Of a DNA stretch of 64,000 bases, positions 38,009 through 49,200 are shown piece by piece. The notes beneath the pieces are model-generated. The model was not told where the DNA came from, did no database searches, and saw nothing but the letters and a program-made list of their open reading frames with translations. Source of the DNA: Litoditis marina (lineage: Eukaryota; Nematoda; Chromadorea; Rhabditida; Rhabditidae); contig OZ038434.1 in NCBI GenBank assembly GCA_964036275.1, positions 22,681,879-22,745,878 on the forward strand, given 5' to 3'. Made by a program: the position numbers and the translations under genes. Each line of letters opens with the position of its first letter. Within the stretch, counting starts at the first letter, position 1.

Positions 38009-41000
38009 CATCCAAGTTATGTTTTCCGGGTTCCGCGATCATTATAACACTGTCACTATCGCAATACGGTGCACGTTCTTGCAGGCGTGAAAGAACTGCA
38101 TGTAGCATGAGACGTCCTCGAGCTGTGACAATGCTTGCGATAGCGCAATTTGTGAATGGCTGGGCTGTTTGGTAGTCTTCACGTGATTTGTATGTAATCA
38201 AGAGTGTTCGGTCGATAAGTTCTGTTGATGTTGCTTCCAGACTTTCATCTGTGAAAACAGCGGGCACGGTATCCGAATCAATATCATAGAAAACAGTTTG
38301 ATGTTTTGATGATTTTTCACCAAATTTACCATACGCCGAATTGCATGCTAGTTTACTTATCTGACGTCTTGGTAAATTCTTTTCAACCTTTTCTTTCGTA
38401 ATAGTGATTCCCTCGTATTCTGCAATATCAGCAATCATTCGGTCCTTCTCATCGTCCGTCATACCTGATCTGGGCCACCCACTGGCCTCCATTTTTATTT
38501 TGATGAATTCATTTATGAATTCTTTGAATAAATCCGTTCCCCACTTGTGGTCAGGCCAGTGCCATATTTCGTAGACCTTCACAATTTTGTAGTTGTTTTC
38601 TAATGCACGCTCAAGCTCTTCATGGAATATCACCACGTGAATTTGTCTATCAGAATCGTCATGTATGCATATTTCCTGCCGATGCTCCTTCGCGCAACGA
38701 TAGCATAGGGGAAATACTAGCTTCCCATCACATCGCATGGGTACAACTGGAAATCGTTCATTACGGGGTGGTAGAATGTCCAGCATGTAGAATCCTTTGA
38801 ATTGTAGTGGTAGTTGAATAGTTGGAATGTCCATCGTGATAACTTGAGGTTGTCCCATAGGTAGTTTTGTATTTTTCAGAATGTAAGGATACATGCTCAC
38901 ACAGTCCAGATGAATTATTCTTTTCGATTCTTGCAGGTTTCGATCGGCTCGAAGTGCATAATTTTGCGTTCGGGCTCCAAAGAAACTGTCTCTGATGATT
39001 AGGCGACTTTTGTGTACAACATCTTTGAAAAAATTGCGCATTTCGGGGTTATGAAACAGTTCAATATCGATCTCATGCTCCCAAACAGCTCGCAAGTTGA
39101 ACACATGTGCTGTAATAATGGATAGTCGCTGCATCGTCTCTTCGTAAACTTGTCTATTTGTCTTGTAGTAGAATGGATGTTTGTGATCCTGTATTGTATG
39201 AGCTGTACAGCGGTGAATGTAGCAACCCAAAACCTCCAATACGGTGTTAGACTCCCTGTGATATGCATAAACCTTTATTTTCCTATCATTGTCTTGAAAT
39301 GTGTATTCACCGCCGCGTAAGATGTACTGCAGCTGAATATTTTCCTTCTTCTCGACCCATTGTATGTACTTTATGGCAAGTCGTGACTGTCGATCGTTAC
39401 TGTGATATCCATTCTCCGGTAGTATTCCCACTTGTCCTTTTCTCATGTACTTGTGCCGTATAATGAATAAACTGAATGATGCAAACGTACAACAGTGCAC
39501 TATGGGGTTGAATCCTGTAACATCCAAACTACCTTTGATGTATTCGGCTATGCCACGATGTAGGATTACCACGTCATTTCGACAATAGTCGTGAATCTCC
39601 TTGTTGAAGTCAAACATATCATTTTCGTGCTCCTCGTACCAACTTAGGAAATCCTTGCGATCTTTCTGCTTCATGGCGTCAATGTTGTAGTATTTAATGT
39701 CAGGTAGACATGGTGTTGTTGTTTCATAATTTACCGGATGGTTGAATAAAAATGGGAATGTCCCCTTCTTGCTTTCTGGAAAACCGAATGCCGTAGGGAG
39801 ACTAGCTAGAGACATTGGTAGAAAGAGACATGAATCTTTGAATGTGATCGTATTGAAGTTATCATCTTTTTCTGGTGACAACCGCATTTGAAATATTTTG
39901 AGCCCCTCTTTAACTATTTGCGGTATCACATTCTTTCTGAGTATAGGTTTGATAAGAAAGTGCAGGTCGAATCTGGATGCATTGTGTGCAATGGCGATGG
40001 CTCCGTTGAGTGATCTGTCGTAGAGAAGTACATGAATAAACTTGTCGACAACTCTATCCTTTTCGTCCTGCTCCGAATCCCATTTGAAATAGTGTATACG
40101 CTCTACTCCACAATCATCGCATGGTAACTCTGGAGGCAGTGTGTAACACTTGTTACACATGATGGAGTACACACAATAGTTTGCATACTGTTCGCAGAAT
40201 TTACTGGTGTCTTCTAAATTTTCCAGAACCACCGTCTCGAAATCGTACACTATTATTTTGAAGTTTTCTTGTTTCTTCATTTTACGGGCCACGTCAGCAT
40301 GCGATGGGGGGATCCAGCAGCAGTCATGTTGTAGTGGATTCACTCGCGTGTTGCAACTCTTGTAGAATTTTGATTCACCGCAAATATGTTTACCATCGAC
40401 ATTGCTCACGCTCCAGTCTATGTCGCACAATTTGCAATGTTTGAAGAGGTTACAGATACTTTTTTTACTTCGTTTGTCCTGCTTTTGATGGTTTTCGAAA
40501 CATTTCTGGCTGTAGAAGACGATTCCACAATGATCACATTCGAGATTCTGCTCACCATCCAGAGGACAATCATTTTTGTGACACAGCCTGCATTTGTATA
40601 TACATTTGTGGCGTGAAGGGTTACTATATGTCTGGTTACATAGTTTACATAAGTACCTGCCTATAGTCGTTTTTGTTGGCGTAAACGTGTTGTAGTTTCT
40701 GCGAAATGACGCAATGTTGATTGTTCTAGCAGCATCGGGATTAGATTCGAATTGTAGGGAATATATTTTGACCGGCGATTCACGTGAATATAGTCTGATG
40801 TTATAGGCGTCTAAATGGTTTGCAATTTTTTTCAGTTCCACCATTCCATAAAAATCAAGATCCTCACTTATAGATGTATCTCTGAATAGCTGTCTGACTG
40901 GTTTTTCCCACGAGTTAGGCGATCTGGTCAATTGACGTCTCTCACATCTGTTTCTCTTTATCTCGGTCTCTGGTGCATTCATTATCTTCAGGTAGTTGAA

Positions 41001-41105
41001 ATCGGCTTCATTTTTTCCCAGTAGTATCGACCTCAGCAATGTCAGGTGATCTTTGTGAGGTATTTTGAATTTAATCTTTTTCTCGTAATCGAAATAATCA
41101 GCCAT
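38009..41105 (-). pseudogene. polB: Protein-primed DNA polymerase B, 5' (main) segment, cut by a retroelement
   Basis: Polinton family-B polymerase, which copies the element from protein primers. From the ATG at 41,105 about 1,030 residues are open up to the insertion; the reading frame then ends in the LTR. In order (numbering three higher if the GTG at 41,114 is used): a Cys/His-rich zinc-finger region (about 150-265), exonuclease motifs I YDFETV (about 287), II HNASRFD (about 374) and III DYCRND (about 506), the insert VLEVLGCYIHRC (about 623), palm motif A DCVSMYP (about 734), motif B KLACNSAYG (about 918) and motif C YCDSDS (about 1,014). Motif C has Ser where Thr is usual. All aspartates are present. 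The remaining carboxyl part is at 34,119-34,505. The main segment has no other visible break, so inactivation seems recent. Confidence 0.93.
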
Positions 41106-41252
41106 ACCATCCACTAGTTCTACGGTACGCGAAATGTGTCAATTGTGCCGTGAAAAGGTTGTAAAATTATGTTGTAAAATACAGGTTGTTGCACGGGTCG
41201 ACCTATTTACTATGATAGAGTGAGGGATCGAATATTTATTCAAATTTCAAAA

Positions 41253-41570
41253 TTACATGGAAAATATCTCTGTGGTATATCTGCATGGTCTCAGTTCATG
41301 TGTTTCCATATCCAAGATTGTACCGTAAAGACAGCCCTCCTCGGCAGTGCGTACAACTACAGACTGGTTTCTGTAGTCTTCTGCCTGTTTAACATTCGGT
41401 TTGAACAGAATATCGGTATCGTCAGATTCTGGTTTTGTAGTTATATTTTGGGTTTCTATACGCGATGTCATACTATTATATATGTATCCATCCAGAATAT
41501 ACATTACAATAATAATTGATAAAAGAATACAGGACGTTGTAGTATACTGCAACCGCTTGGTAGTGTTCAT
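41253..41570 (-). CDS. Small single-pass membrane protein, unknown family
   Basis: 105 residues from ATG 41,570. Residues about 12-32 form a hydrophobic segment (CILLSIIIVMYILDGYIY), followed by a polar, Thr/Asp/Glu-rich tail with three cysteines in all. It lies upstream of and in the same direction as the polymerase, with 147 bp between its stop and the polymerase ATG, so the two may be co-transcribed. Small membrane proteins near the polymerase occur in other large DNA viral elements. I do not recognise this one and give no function. It could also be fortuitous. Confidence 0.5.
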   Translation of the reverse strand: MNTTKRLQYTTTSCILLSIIIVMYILDGYIYNSMTSRIETQNITTKPESDDTDILFKPNVKQAEDYRNQSVVVRTAEEGCLYGTILDMETHELRPCRYTTEIFSM

Positions 41571-42724
41571 AATGTAATAATGATTTTTTCAGGCTATTAC
41601 ATCTTCAATTAATGATTGCTACTATTTGATGTCTCCAACGCCTACGTTCCAGGTTTGTGTGTTCATGACCCCGTAGTAGTTGTAACTTGTGCAATTAGGT
41701 CCTAAAACTATGGGCGGAGGTTGTACCTGGTGGCACTCACACTCTGACATGCCAATGTCGAGTATTCTCTTAACTTCCTACCCCACAATCTTCACTACTA
41801 TTCAAACATCACATATGTTTTTGCTAATGTTCATGGAATGCATCGAAATTTTGAAAGTTTAATTATCATTCTCTGGAATAGAAGTTACTCCTGAATTAAC
41901 GTTTGACCAATCTTTCGAATCGTAAATCTGGATTTACATATCTTATACATCTCCGCAGACGTAGAAGTGGTTACACAGCATTTTAGTAGTATTGGGTAAT
42001 ACGTAGATCACGTTGTTTGAGAGTATTACTATTAATACATTTCCATTCATGGTAGTTGTAGATGTTATAATCTTCATATTATCTGCTATGCAGTTATCAT
42101 TGGTATTACCCTATCATTTATTTTGTATATTGTTCCAGGTGCTTATTCATTACTATCCCTGCTATATTTGATTTCCATTCTTCGATACTTCAAACGTCTG
42201 ATACTTGGTGGCTTGGTGCCTGCTTGTGAGAAGGCAAGTATTATTACTGCATGTATTTATTATAGTGTAGTGTTTTCTGTACAGTTTTTGCGTATACAAT
42301 CGTTGGTTCATTCATGAGTTTCAACAACTCGTTTTTAAATCTGAAATGCCTCGTCTGGAAAGTGTTTTTTCTTCCAATTATTCACTTAAGTTTTCCACTT
42401 ATTTGTGAGGTTTGCTAGTTTTCAACTCCAACCCATGATTATACATCATCAAGGGTCTAATATTGGTTCTGAAATTTCGCGGTGCATTCATTTTTCTGCG
42501 ACCCCTTAAAATACTTTCATCTATATTGTCAATCCTTGCTAAGTTTGTATTGAATCTGTCACTTTTGAACTCGTGACCCCAACTTTTCACAATAACAAAA
42601 ATAGACCTTGGCTGTGATCATGATTACTAAAAAAAATGGTCCGAAACCCCTTTATCGTGAAGGAGCTCTTAAATGTGTATGCCTTTTTCATTCCTGATTG
42701 ATTTCTTCCAGTTCGAGGTCAATT
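41571..42724. other. 1.15 kb without a supportable gene
   Basis: AT-rich unique sequence. The best open stretch is 42,399-42,590 on the minus strand (63 codons, basic, with RGRRKMNAPRNFRTNIRP), which lacks an upstream ATG and could be an exon or chance. The short plus-strand frame at 42,123-42,317 has no ATG start. A pyrimidine-rich acceptor-like site ends at 42,711, 13 bp before the ATG of the spliced gene model. It could be a 5' UTR intron end or a trans-splice acceptor. Confidence 0.5.
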
Positions 42725-43864
42725 ATGTCGTCCGTTGAGAATACCCATCAGATGTTGAGGTCTCTCAATGCGCTGGAGACCCTTTATGCGGGTCAGCATA
42801 TTCTTGTCGTGAGTTTCATTAACATTCATTCTTATATGTAGTTCTCATTCGCTTTTGTTTTGCACTTTTTTTTCTCAAACTCAAGACAGTTTAATCTTTT
42901 TTCGACATCTCATACTTAATCATCGATTTTTTTAATACTTTGAGTAGTATTAGTAGTTTCAAATCGATTCGGTTTCTATAACACTTGTTATCATAAAACA
43001 GTACATTGATTACTACACCCAGTATTCTGTGATGTAAATGGCTGGTGTCTTTTTCTTTGCAGACTTTGCACTTTATTTGTACATGATGCTGATGTTTCCA
43101 GACAAGCCACCGGTCGCTCATGGCCAGTGTGTACGGACATGGGGCGCGCTCTGAAATAGCCCGCACAGTGATTTATGTGGATGCCGTTCTAGGATCGCGG
43201 ATCTGTGTACACCCCCATGCTGTGGAATCGACACCATATGTGATTCCTTTGAACCATGCACGTGAGTATTTTTTTTTTCATATACGATTATGCATTACGT
43301 AGTTATACCGTTTGTCCATACTGGTGTATGATTCGCATAGATGTTTCTGAGTTTTGAAGATTAGTGTGAGCATAACTAATGATTTCAACGGTTTCATAGG
43401 ATCTTCAGTTATTCATATTCCAACTTGTTTGCTCAAAGTTTGTTAAAACCATCCGTACGTATTTAACTTCTTGTTGTCCTTGTTTAATTTCATAGACTAG
43501 GTGTACCGCCAAAATTCAAATTTTCATATGGGGTACATATGTGCATTCTCTCGACGATCTAAAGTCTAGAATTCTTATACTGTTGTCGTAGTATTCCAGA
43601 AGAGTACTTTCAGATGAGATAATACATGGCAGAATCGATTTTGGTGAGGTGATAATAGTCCATGCTGAGCCCGGAATGGACACCCCTCCTACCCTGATAA
43701 GGGGTCTGTACTACAATAGATTTGATTCCATCATAGTATTAGGTAGTTCCAACATTCTCAATGTTCATGGAGAGACACTTGATGATGTAACATACATAGC
43801 CGGGGTCTGTGGAACTTTTGCTGACCTAGCCGATTACATTATTATCCCTTACGATTACGAATAG
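42725..43864 (+). CDS. Predicted three-exon gene, unknown function
   Basis: Model: exon 1 42,725-42,808, intron 42,809-43,101, exon 2 43,102-43,261, intron 43,262-43,613, exon 3 43,614-43,864 with a TAG stop; 164 residues. Both donors are GTGAGT. The acceptors are GATGTTTCCAG and AGTACTTTCAG. Exon phases (0, then 1) fit, and the frame is open throughout. An alternative acceptor at 43,062 is followed by an in-frame stop. Exon 2 contains SEIARTVIYVDAVLG. Exon 3 contains VIIVHAEPGMDTPP and FDSIIVLGSSNILNVHGE and ends acidic (YIIIPYDYE). I recognise no family. Being spliced, it may be a host gene beside the Polinton, or a captured gene. The antisense frame at 42,891-43,166 is less convincing. Confidence 0.5.
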
Positions 43865-43900
43865 GTTATTCCATCCCTATTCATTTGTATAAGTCTGTTA

Positions 43901-44200
43901 GATTAGTTATTGATTGTTCTCATGTGTGAGACTGCATTTATCATTCTATTTATCATTCTATTTATTGTTGTATGTTTATGTTTCTGAGTCAGAAATATGT
44001 GTTTTCTATCTGTATATATCGTGTACTTACTGTATATGGATTAATTCTGTTGTGATTACTTATTGATTGTTAGTTATCATGTGTGTTCTTGTGAGTGCAT
44101 TTCTTGTATATTTATTATTGTACGTGATTATGCTGATTCATACATATTTGCTGTCTATTTGTATATATCGTGTGCTTACTGTATATGAATTTATTCAAAT
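43901..44200 (+). repeat. Diverged tandem duplication of about 150 bp
   Basis: Two neighbouring copies share the same order of short matches: ATTGATTGTT near 43,910 and 44,061, TCATGTGTG, GTGCATTT or CTGCATTT, and TGTATATATCGTGT near 44,013 and 44,160, followed by CTTACTGTATATG. Similarity is moderate, so the duplication is old compared with the adjacent satellite. No gene is evident in it apart from the hydrophobic frame described separately. Confidence 0.6.
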
Positions 44201-44426
44201 TCTAGTTTCGAAGTGTTTTAGTGGTCGTAAATCTTGCATGGTATCGGGTGTCCGCGGACATGGTACATTTGGCGTACAGTTGGTACTTTTACCCCCCATA
44301 TACAACAAATATGGTCTTCGAGCAATTTACATCATTTTTATTGCAAATCAATATGCTCTACGAGTGATTCACAATCATTTTGATTGCAAATCAATATGGT
44401 TTTCGAGTGATTTACAATCATTTTGA
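44079..44426 (+). other. Hydrophobic frame running into satellite
   Basis: From ATG 44,079 the frame begins with a long hydrophobic stretch (VLVSAFLVYLLLYVIMLIH), continues with CFSGRKSCMVSGVRGHGTFG, and enters the satellite at about 44,302, ending at 44,426. The first 75 codons could be a membrane protein cut by the satellite. They could equally be a chance reading of the TA-rich duplication. I give no function. Confidence 0.25.
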
Positions 44427-45324
44427 TTGCGAATCAATATGTAACAAAGTGGTCTTCGAGTGATTTGCAATCATTTTGATTTCAAATCAATATGGTTTTC
44501 GAGTGATTTGCAATCATTTTGATTTCAAATCAATATGGTCTTCGAGTGATTTACAATCATTTTGATTGCAAATCAATATAATCATCGAGTGATTTGCAAT
44601 CGTTTTGATTGCAAATCAATATGGTCTTCGAGTGATTTACAATCATTTTGATTGCGAATCAATATGCAACAATATGGTCTTCGAGTGATTTGCAATCATT
44701 CTGATTTCAAATCAATATGGTCTTCGAGTGATTTGCAATCATTTTGATTTCAAATCAATATGGTTTTCGAGTGATTTGCAATCATTTTGATTTCAAATCA
44801 ATATGGTCTTCGAGTGATTTGCAATCATTTTGATTGCAAATCAACATGGTCTTCGAGTGATTTGCAATCATTTTGATTTCAAATCAATATGGTCTTCGAG
44901 TGATTTGCAATCGTTTTGATTGCAAATCAATATGGTCTTCGAGTGATTTACAATCGTTTTTATTGCAAATCAATATGCTCTACGAGTGATTCACAATCAT
45001 TTTGATTGCAAATCAATATGGTTTTCGAGTGATTTACAATCATTTTGATTGCAAATCAACATGGTCTTCGAGTGATTTGCAATCATTTTGATTTCAAATC
45101 AATATGGTCTTCGAGTGATTTGCAATCGTTTTGATTGCAAATCAATATGGTCTTCGAGCAATTTACATCATTTTTATTGCAAATCAATATGCTCTACGAG
45201 TGATTCACAATCATTTTGATTGCAAATCAATATGGTTTTCGAGTGATTTACAATCATTTTGATTGCGAATCAATATGCAACAAAGTGGTCTTCGAGTGAT
45301 TTGCAATCATTTTGATTTCAAATC
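44302..45324 (+). repeat. 43-bp satellite array, forward orientation (block D)
   Basis: Begins mid-monomer (AATATGGTCTTCG after ACAA) at the right edge of the gene island. It carries rare variants absent from blocks A-C as far as I could read: GCTCTACGAGTGATTCACAA and CAATTTACATCATTTTTA. These recur, inverted, just beyond 45,408, so this block is the left arm of a palindrome. Confidence 0.93.
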
Positions 45325-46210
45325 TGCGTAACATTTCAAGAACATTCGGATAGTTTGAAATTGAATTGGCAAATGATTTTGGTCTTTTTTTAAAAGAAAC
45401 TATGCAAAAATCACTCGAAAACCATATTGATTTGCAATCAAAATGATTGTGAATCACTCGTAGAGCATATTGATTTGCAATAAAAATGATGTAAATTGCT
45501 CGAAGACCATATTGATTTGCAATCAAAACGATTGCAAATCACTCGAAGACCATATTGATTTGAAATCAAAATGATTGCAAATCACTCGAAGACCATGTTG
45601 ATTTGCAATCAAAATGATTGTAAATCACTCGAAAACCATATTGATTTGCAATCAAAATGATTGTGAATCACTCGTAGAGCATATTGATTTGCAATAAAAA
45701 CGATTGTAAATCACTCGAAGACCATATTGATTTGCAATCAAAACGATTGCAAATCACTCGAAGACCATATTGATTTGAAATCAAAATGATTGCAAATCAC
45801 TCGAAGACCATGTTGATTTGCAATCAAAATGATTGCAAATCACTCGAAGACCATATTGATTTGAAATCAAAATGATTGCAAATCACTCGAAGACCATATT
45901 GATTTGAAATCAGAATGATTGCAAATCACTCGAAGACCATATTGTTGCATATTGATTCGCAATCAAAATGATTGTAAATCACTCGAAGACCATATTGATT
46001 TGCAATCAAAACGATTGCAAATCACTCGATGATTATATTGATTTGCAATCAAAATGATTGTAAATCACTCGAAGACCATATTGATTTGAAATCAAAATGA
46101 TTGCAAATCACTCGAAAACCATATTGATTTGAAATCAAAATGATTGCAAATCACTCGAAGACCACTTTGTTGCATATTGATTCGCAATCAAAATGATTGT
46201 AAATCACTCG
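44310..46210. repeat. Large palindrome, about 0.9-kb arms
   Basis: Reading left from about 45,247 in reverse complement gives the same ordered series of variants as reading right from 45,408. Examples are the GTAGAGC variant, ATGATGTAAATTGC, the ACGATTGTAAATC variant, the ATTGTTGCATATTG composite, CTCGATGATTATATTG and the ACTTTGTTGCATATTG (left: TTACATATTG) unit. The left arm has one extra monomer. The centre (about 45,248-45,407) includes 83 bp of non-satellite sequence. Confidence 0.8.
45325..45407. other. 83-bp non-satellite spacer at an inversion point
   Basis: The sequence from TGCGTAACATTTC to AACTATGCAAA has no monomer similarity and no open frame of note. It separates forward block D from inverted block E, so it marks an inversion or fold-back junction. 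Confidence 0.85.
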
Positions 46211-49200
46211 AAGACCATATTGATTTGCATATTGATTCGCAATCAAAATGATTGCAAATCACTCGAAGACCATATTGATTTGAAATCAAAATGATTGCAA
46301 ATCACTCGAAGACCATATTGATTTGAAATCAAAATGATTGCAAATCACTCGAAGACCATATTGATTTGAAATCAGAATGATTGCAAATCACTCGAAGACC
46401 ATATTGTTGCATATTGATTCGCAATCAAAATGATTGTAAATCACTCGAAGACCATATTGATTCGCAATCAAAACGATTGCAAATCACTCGAAGACCATAT
46501 TGATTTGAAATCAAAATGATTGCAAATCACTCGAACACCATGTTGATTTGAAATCAAAATGATTGCAAATCACTCGAAGACCATATTGTTGCATATTGAT
46601 TCGCAATCAAAATGATTGTAAATCACTCGAAGACCATATTGATTTGCAATCAAAATGATTGTAAATTGCTCGAAGACCATATTGATTTGCAATAAAAATG
46701 ATTGTAAATCACTCGAAGACCATACTGATTTGCACTCAAAACGATTGCAAATTACTGGAAGACCATTTCGATTTGCAATCAAAATGATTTCAAATCACTC
46801 GAAGAGCATATTGATTTGAAATCAAAATGATTGCAAATCACTCGAAGACCATGTTGATTTGCAATCAAAATGATTGCAAATCACTCGAAGACCATATTGA
46901 TTTGAAATCAAAATGATTGCAAATCACTCGAAGACCATATTGATTTAAAATCAAAATGATTGCAAATCACTCGAAGACCATGTTGATTTGCAATCAAAAT
47001 GATTGCAAATCACTCGAAGACCATATTGATTTGAAATCAAAATGATTGCAAATCACTCGAAGACCACATTGATTTGAAATCAGAATGATTGCAAATCACT
47101 CGAAGACCATATTGTTGCATATTGATTCGCAATCAAAATGATTGTAAATTGCTCGAAGACCATATTGATTTGCAATCAAAATGATTGTAAATCACTCGAA
47201 GACCATATGGATTTTCATATTGATTCGCAATCAAATGATTGCAAATCACTCGAAGACCATATGGATTCGCAATAAAAATGATTTCAAATCATTCGAAGAG
47301 CATATTGATTTGAAATCAAAATGATTGCAAATCACTCGAAGACCATATTGAGTTGAAATCAAAATGATTGTAAATCACTCGAAGACCATATTGATTTGCA
47401 TATTGATTCGCAATCAAAATGATTGCAAATCACTCGAAGACCATAATGATTCGCAATAAAAATGATTTCAAATCACTCGAAGAGCATATTGATTTGAAAT
47501 CAAAATGATTGCAAATCACTCGAACACCATGTTGATTTGAAATCAAAATGATTGCAAATCACTCGAAGACCATATTGTTGCATATTGATTCGCAATCAAA
47601 ATGATTGTGAATCACTCGAAGACCATATTGATTTGCAATCAAAATGATTGCAAATCACTCGAAGACCATATTGATTTGCAATAAAAATGATTGCAAATCA
47701 CTCGAAGACCATATTGATTTGCAATAAAAATGATTGCAAATCACTCGATGACCATATTGTTGCATATTGATTCGCAATCAAAATGATTGTAAATCACTCG
47801 AAGACCATATTGATTTGAAATCAAAATTATTGCAAATCACTCGAACACCATGTTGATTTGAAATCAAAATGATTGCAAATCACTCGAAGACCATATTGTT
47901 GCATATTGATTCGCAATCAAAATGATTGCAAATCACTCGAAGACCATATTGTTGCATATTGATTCGCAATCAAAATGATTGTAAATCACTCGAAGACCAT
48001 ATTGATTTGCAATCAAAATGATTGTAAATCACTCGAAGACCATATTGATTTGAAATCAAAATGATTGCAAATCACTCGAAGACCATATTGATTTGCAATA
48101 AAAATGATTGCAAATCACTCGAAGACCATATTGTTGCATATTGATTCGCAATCAAAATGATTGTAAATCACTCGAAGACCATATTGATTCGCAATCAAAA
48201 CGATTGCAAATCACTCGAAGACCATATTGATTTGAAATCAAAATGATTGCAAATCACTCGAACACCATGTTGATTTGAAATCAAAATGATTGCAAATCAC
48301 TCGAAGACCATATTGTTGCATATTGATTCGCAATCAAAATGATTGTAAATCACTCGAAGACCATATTGATTTGCAATCAAAATGATTGTAAATTGCTCGA
48401 AGACCATATTGATTTGCAATAAAAATGATTGTAAATCACTCGAAGACCATACTGATTTGCACTCAAAACGATTGCAAATTACTGGAAGACCATTTCGATT
48501 TGCAATCAAAAAGATTTCAAATCACTCGAAGAGCATATTGATTTGAAATCAAAATGATTGCAAATCACTCGAAGACCATGTTGATTTGCAATCAAAATGA
48601 TTGCAAATCACTCGAAGACCATATTGATTTGAAATCAAAATGATTGCAAATCACTCGAAGACCATATTGATTTAAAATCAAAATGATTGCAAATCACTCG
48701 AAGACCATGTTGATTTGCAATCAAAATGATTGCAAATCACTCGAAGACCATATTGATTTGAAATCAAAATGATTGCAAATCACTCGAAGACCATATTGAT
48801 TTGAAATCAGAATGATTGCAAATCACTCGAAGACCATATGGTTGCATATTGATTCGCAATCAAAATGATTGTAAATTGCTCGAAGACCATATTGATTTGC
48901 AATCAAAATGATTGTAAATCACTCGAAGACCATATGGATTTTCATATTGATTCGCAATCAAAATGATTGCAAATCACTCGAAGACCATATGGATTCGCAA
49001 TAAAAATGATTTCAAATCATTCGAAGAGCATATTGATTTGAAATCAAAATGATTGCAAATCACTCGAAGACCATATTGAGTTGAAATCAAAATGATTGTA
49101 AATCACTCGAAGACCATATTGATTTGCATATTGATTCGCAATCAAAATGATTGCAAATCACTCGAAGACCATAATGATTCGCAATAAAAATGATTTCAAA

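Noticed and set aside
42891..43166. Minus-strand frame of 91 codons with a C-x2-C pair
   Set aside because: It is antisense to exon 2 of the spliced model and intron 1, has no early ATG and shows no recognisable domain.
31589..44301. Short inverted match ATTTACGACC near 31,605 and, inverted, near 44,225 as Polinton terminal repeats
   Set aside because: Only ten bases, not at equivalent distances from the borders and without extended similarity. Likely chance.
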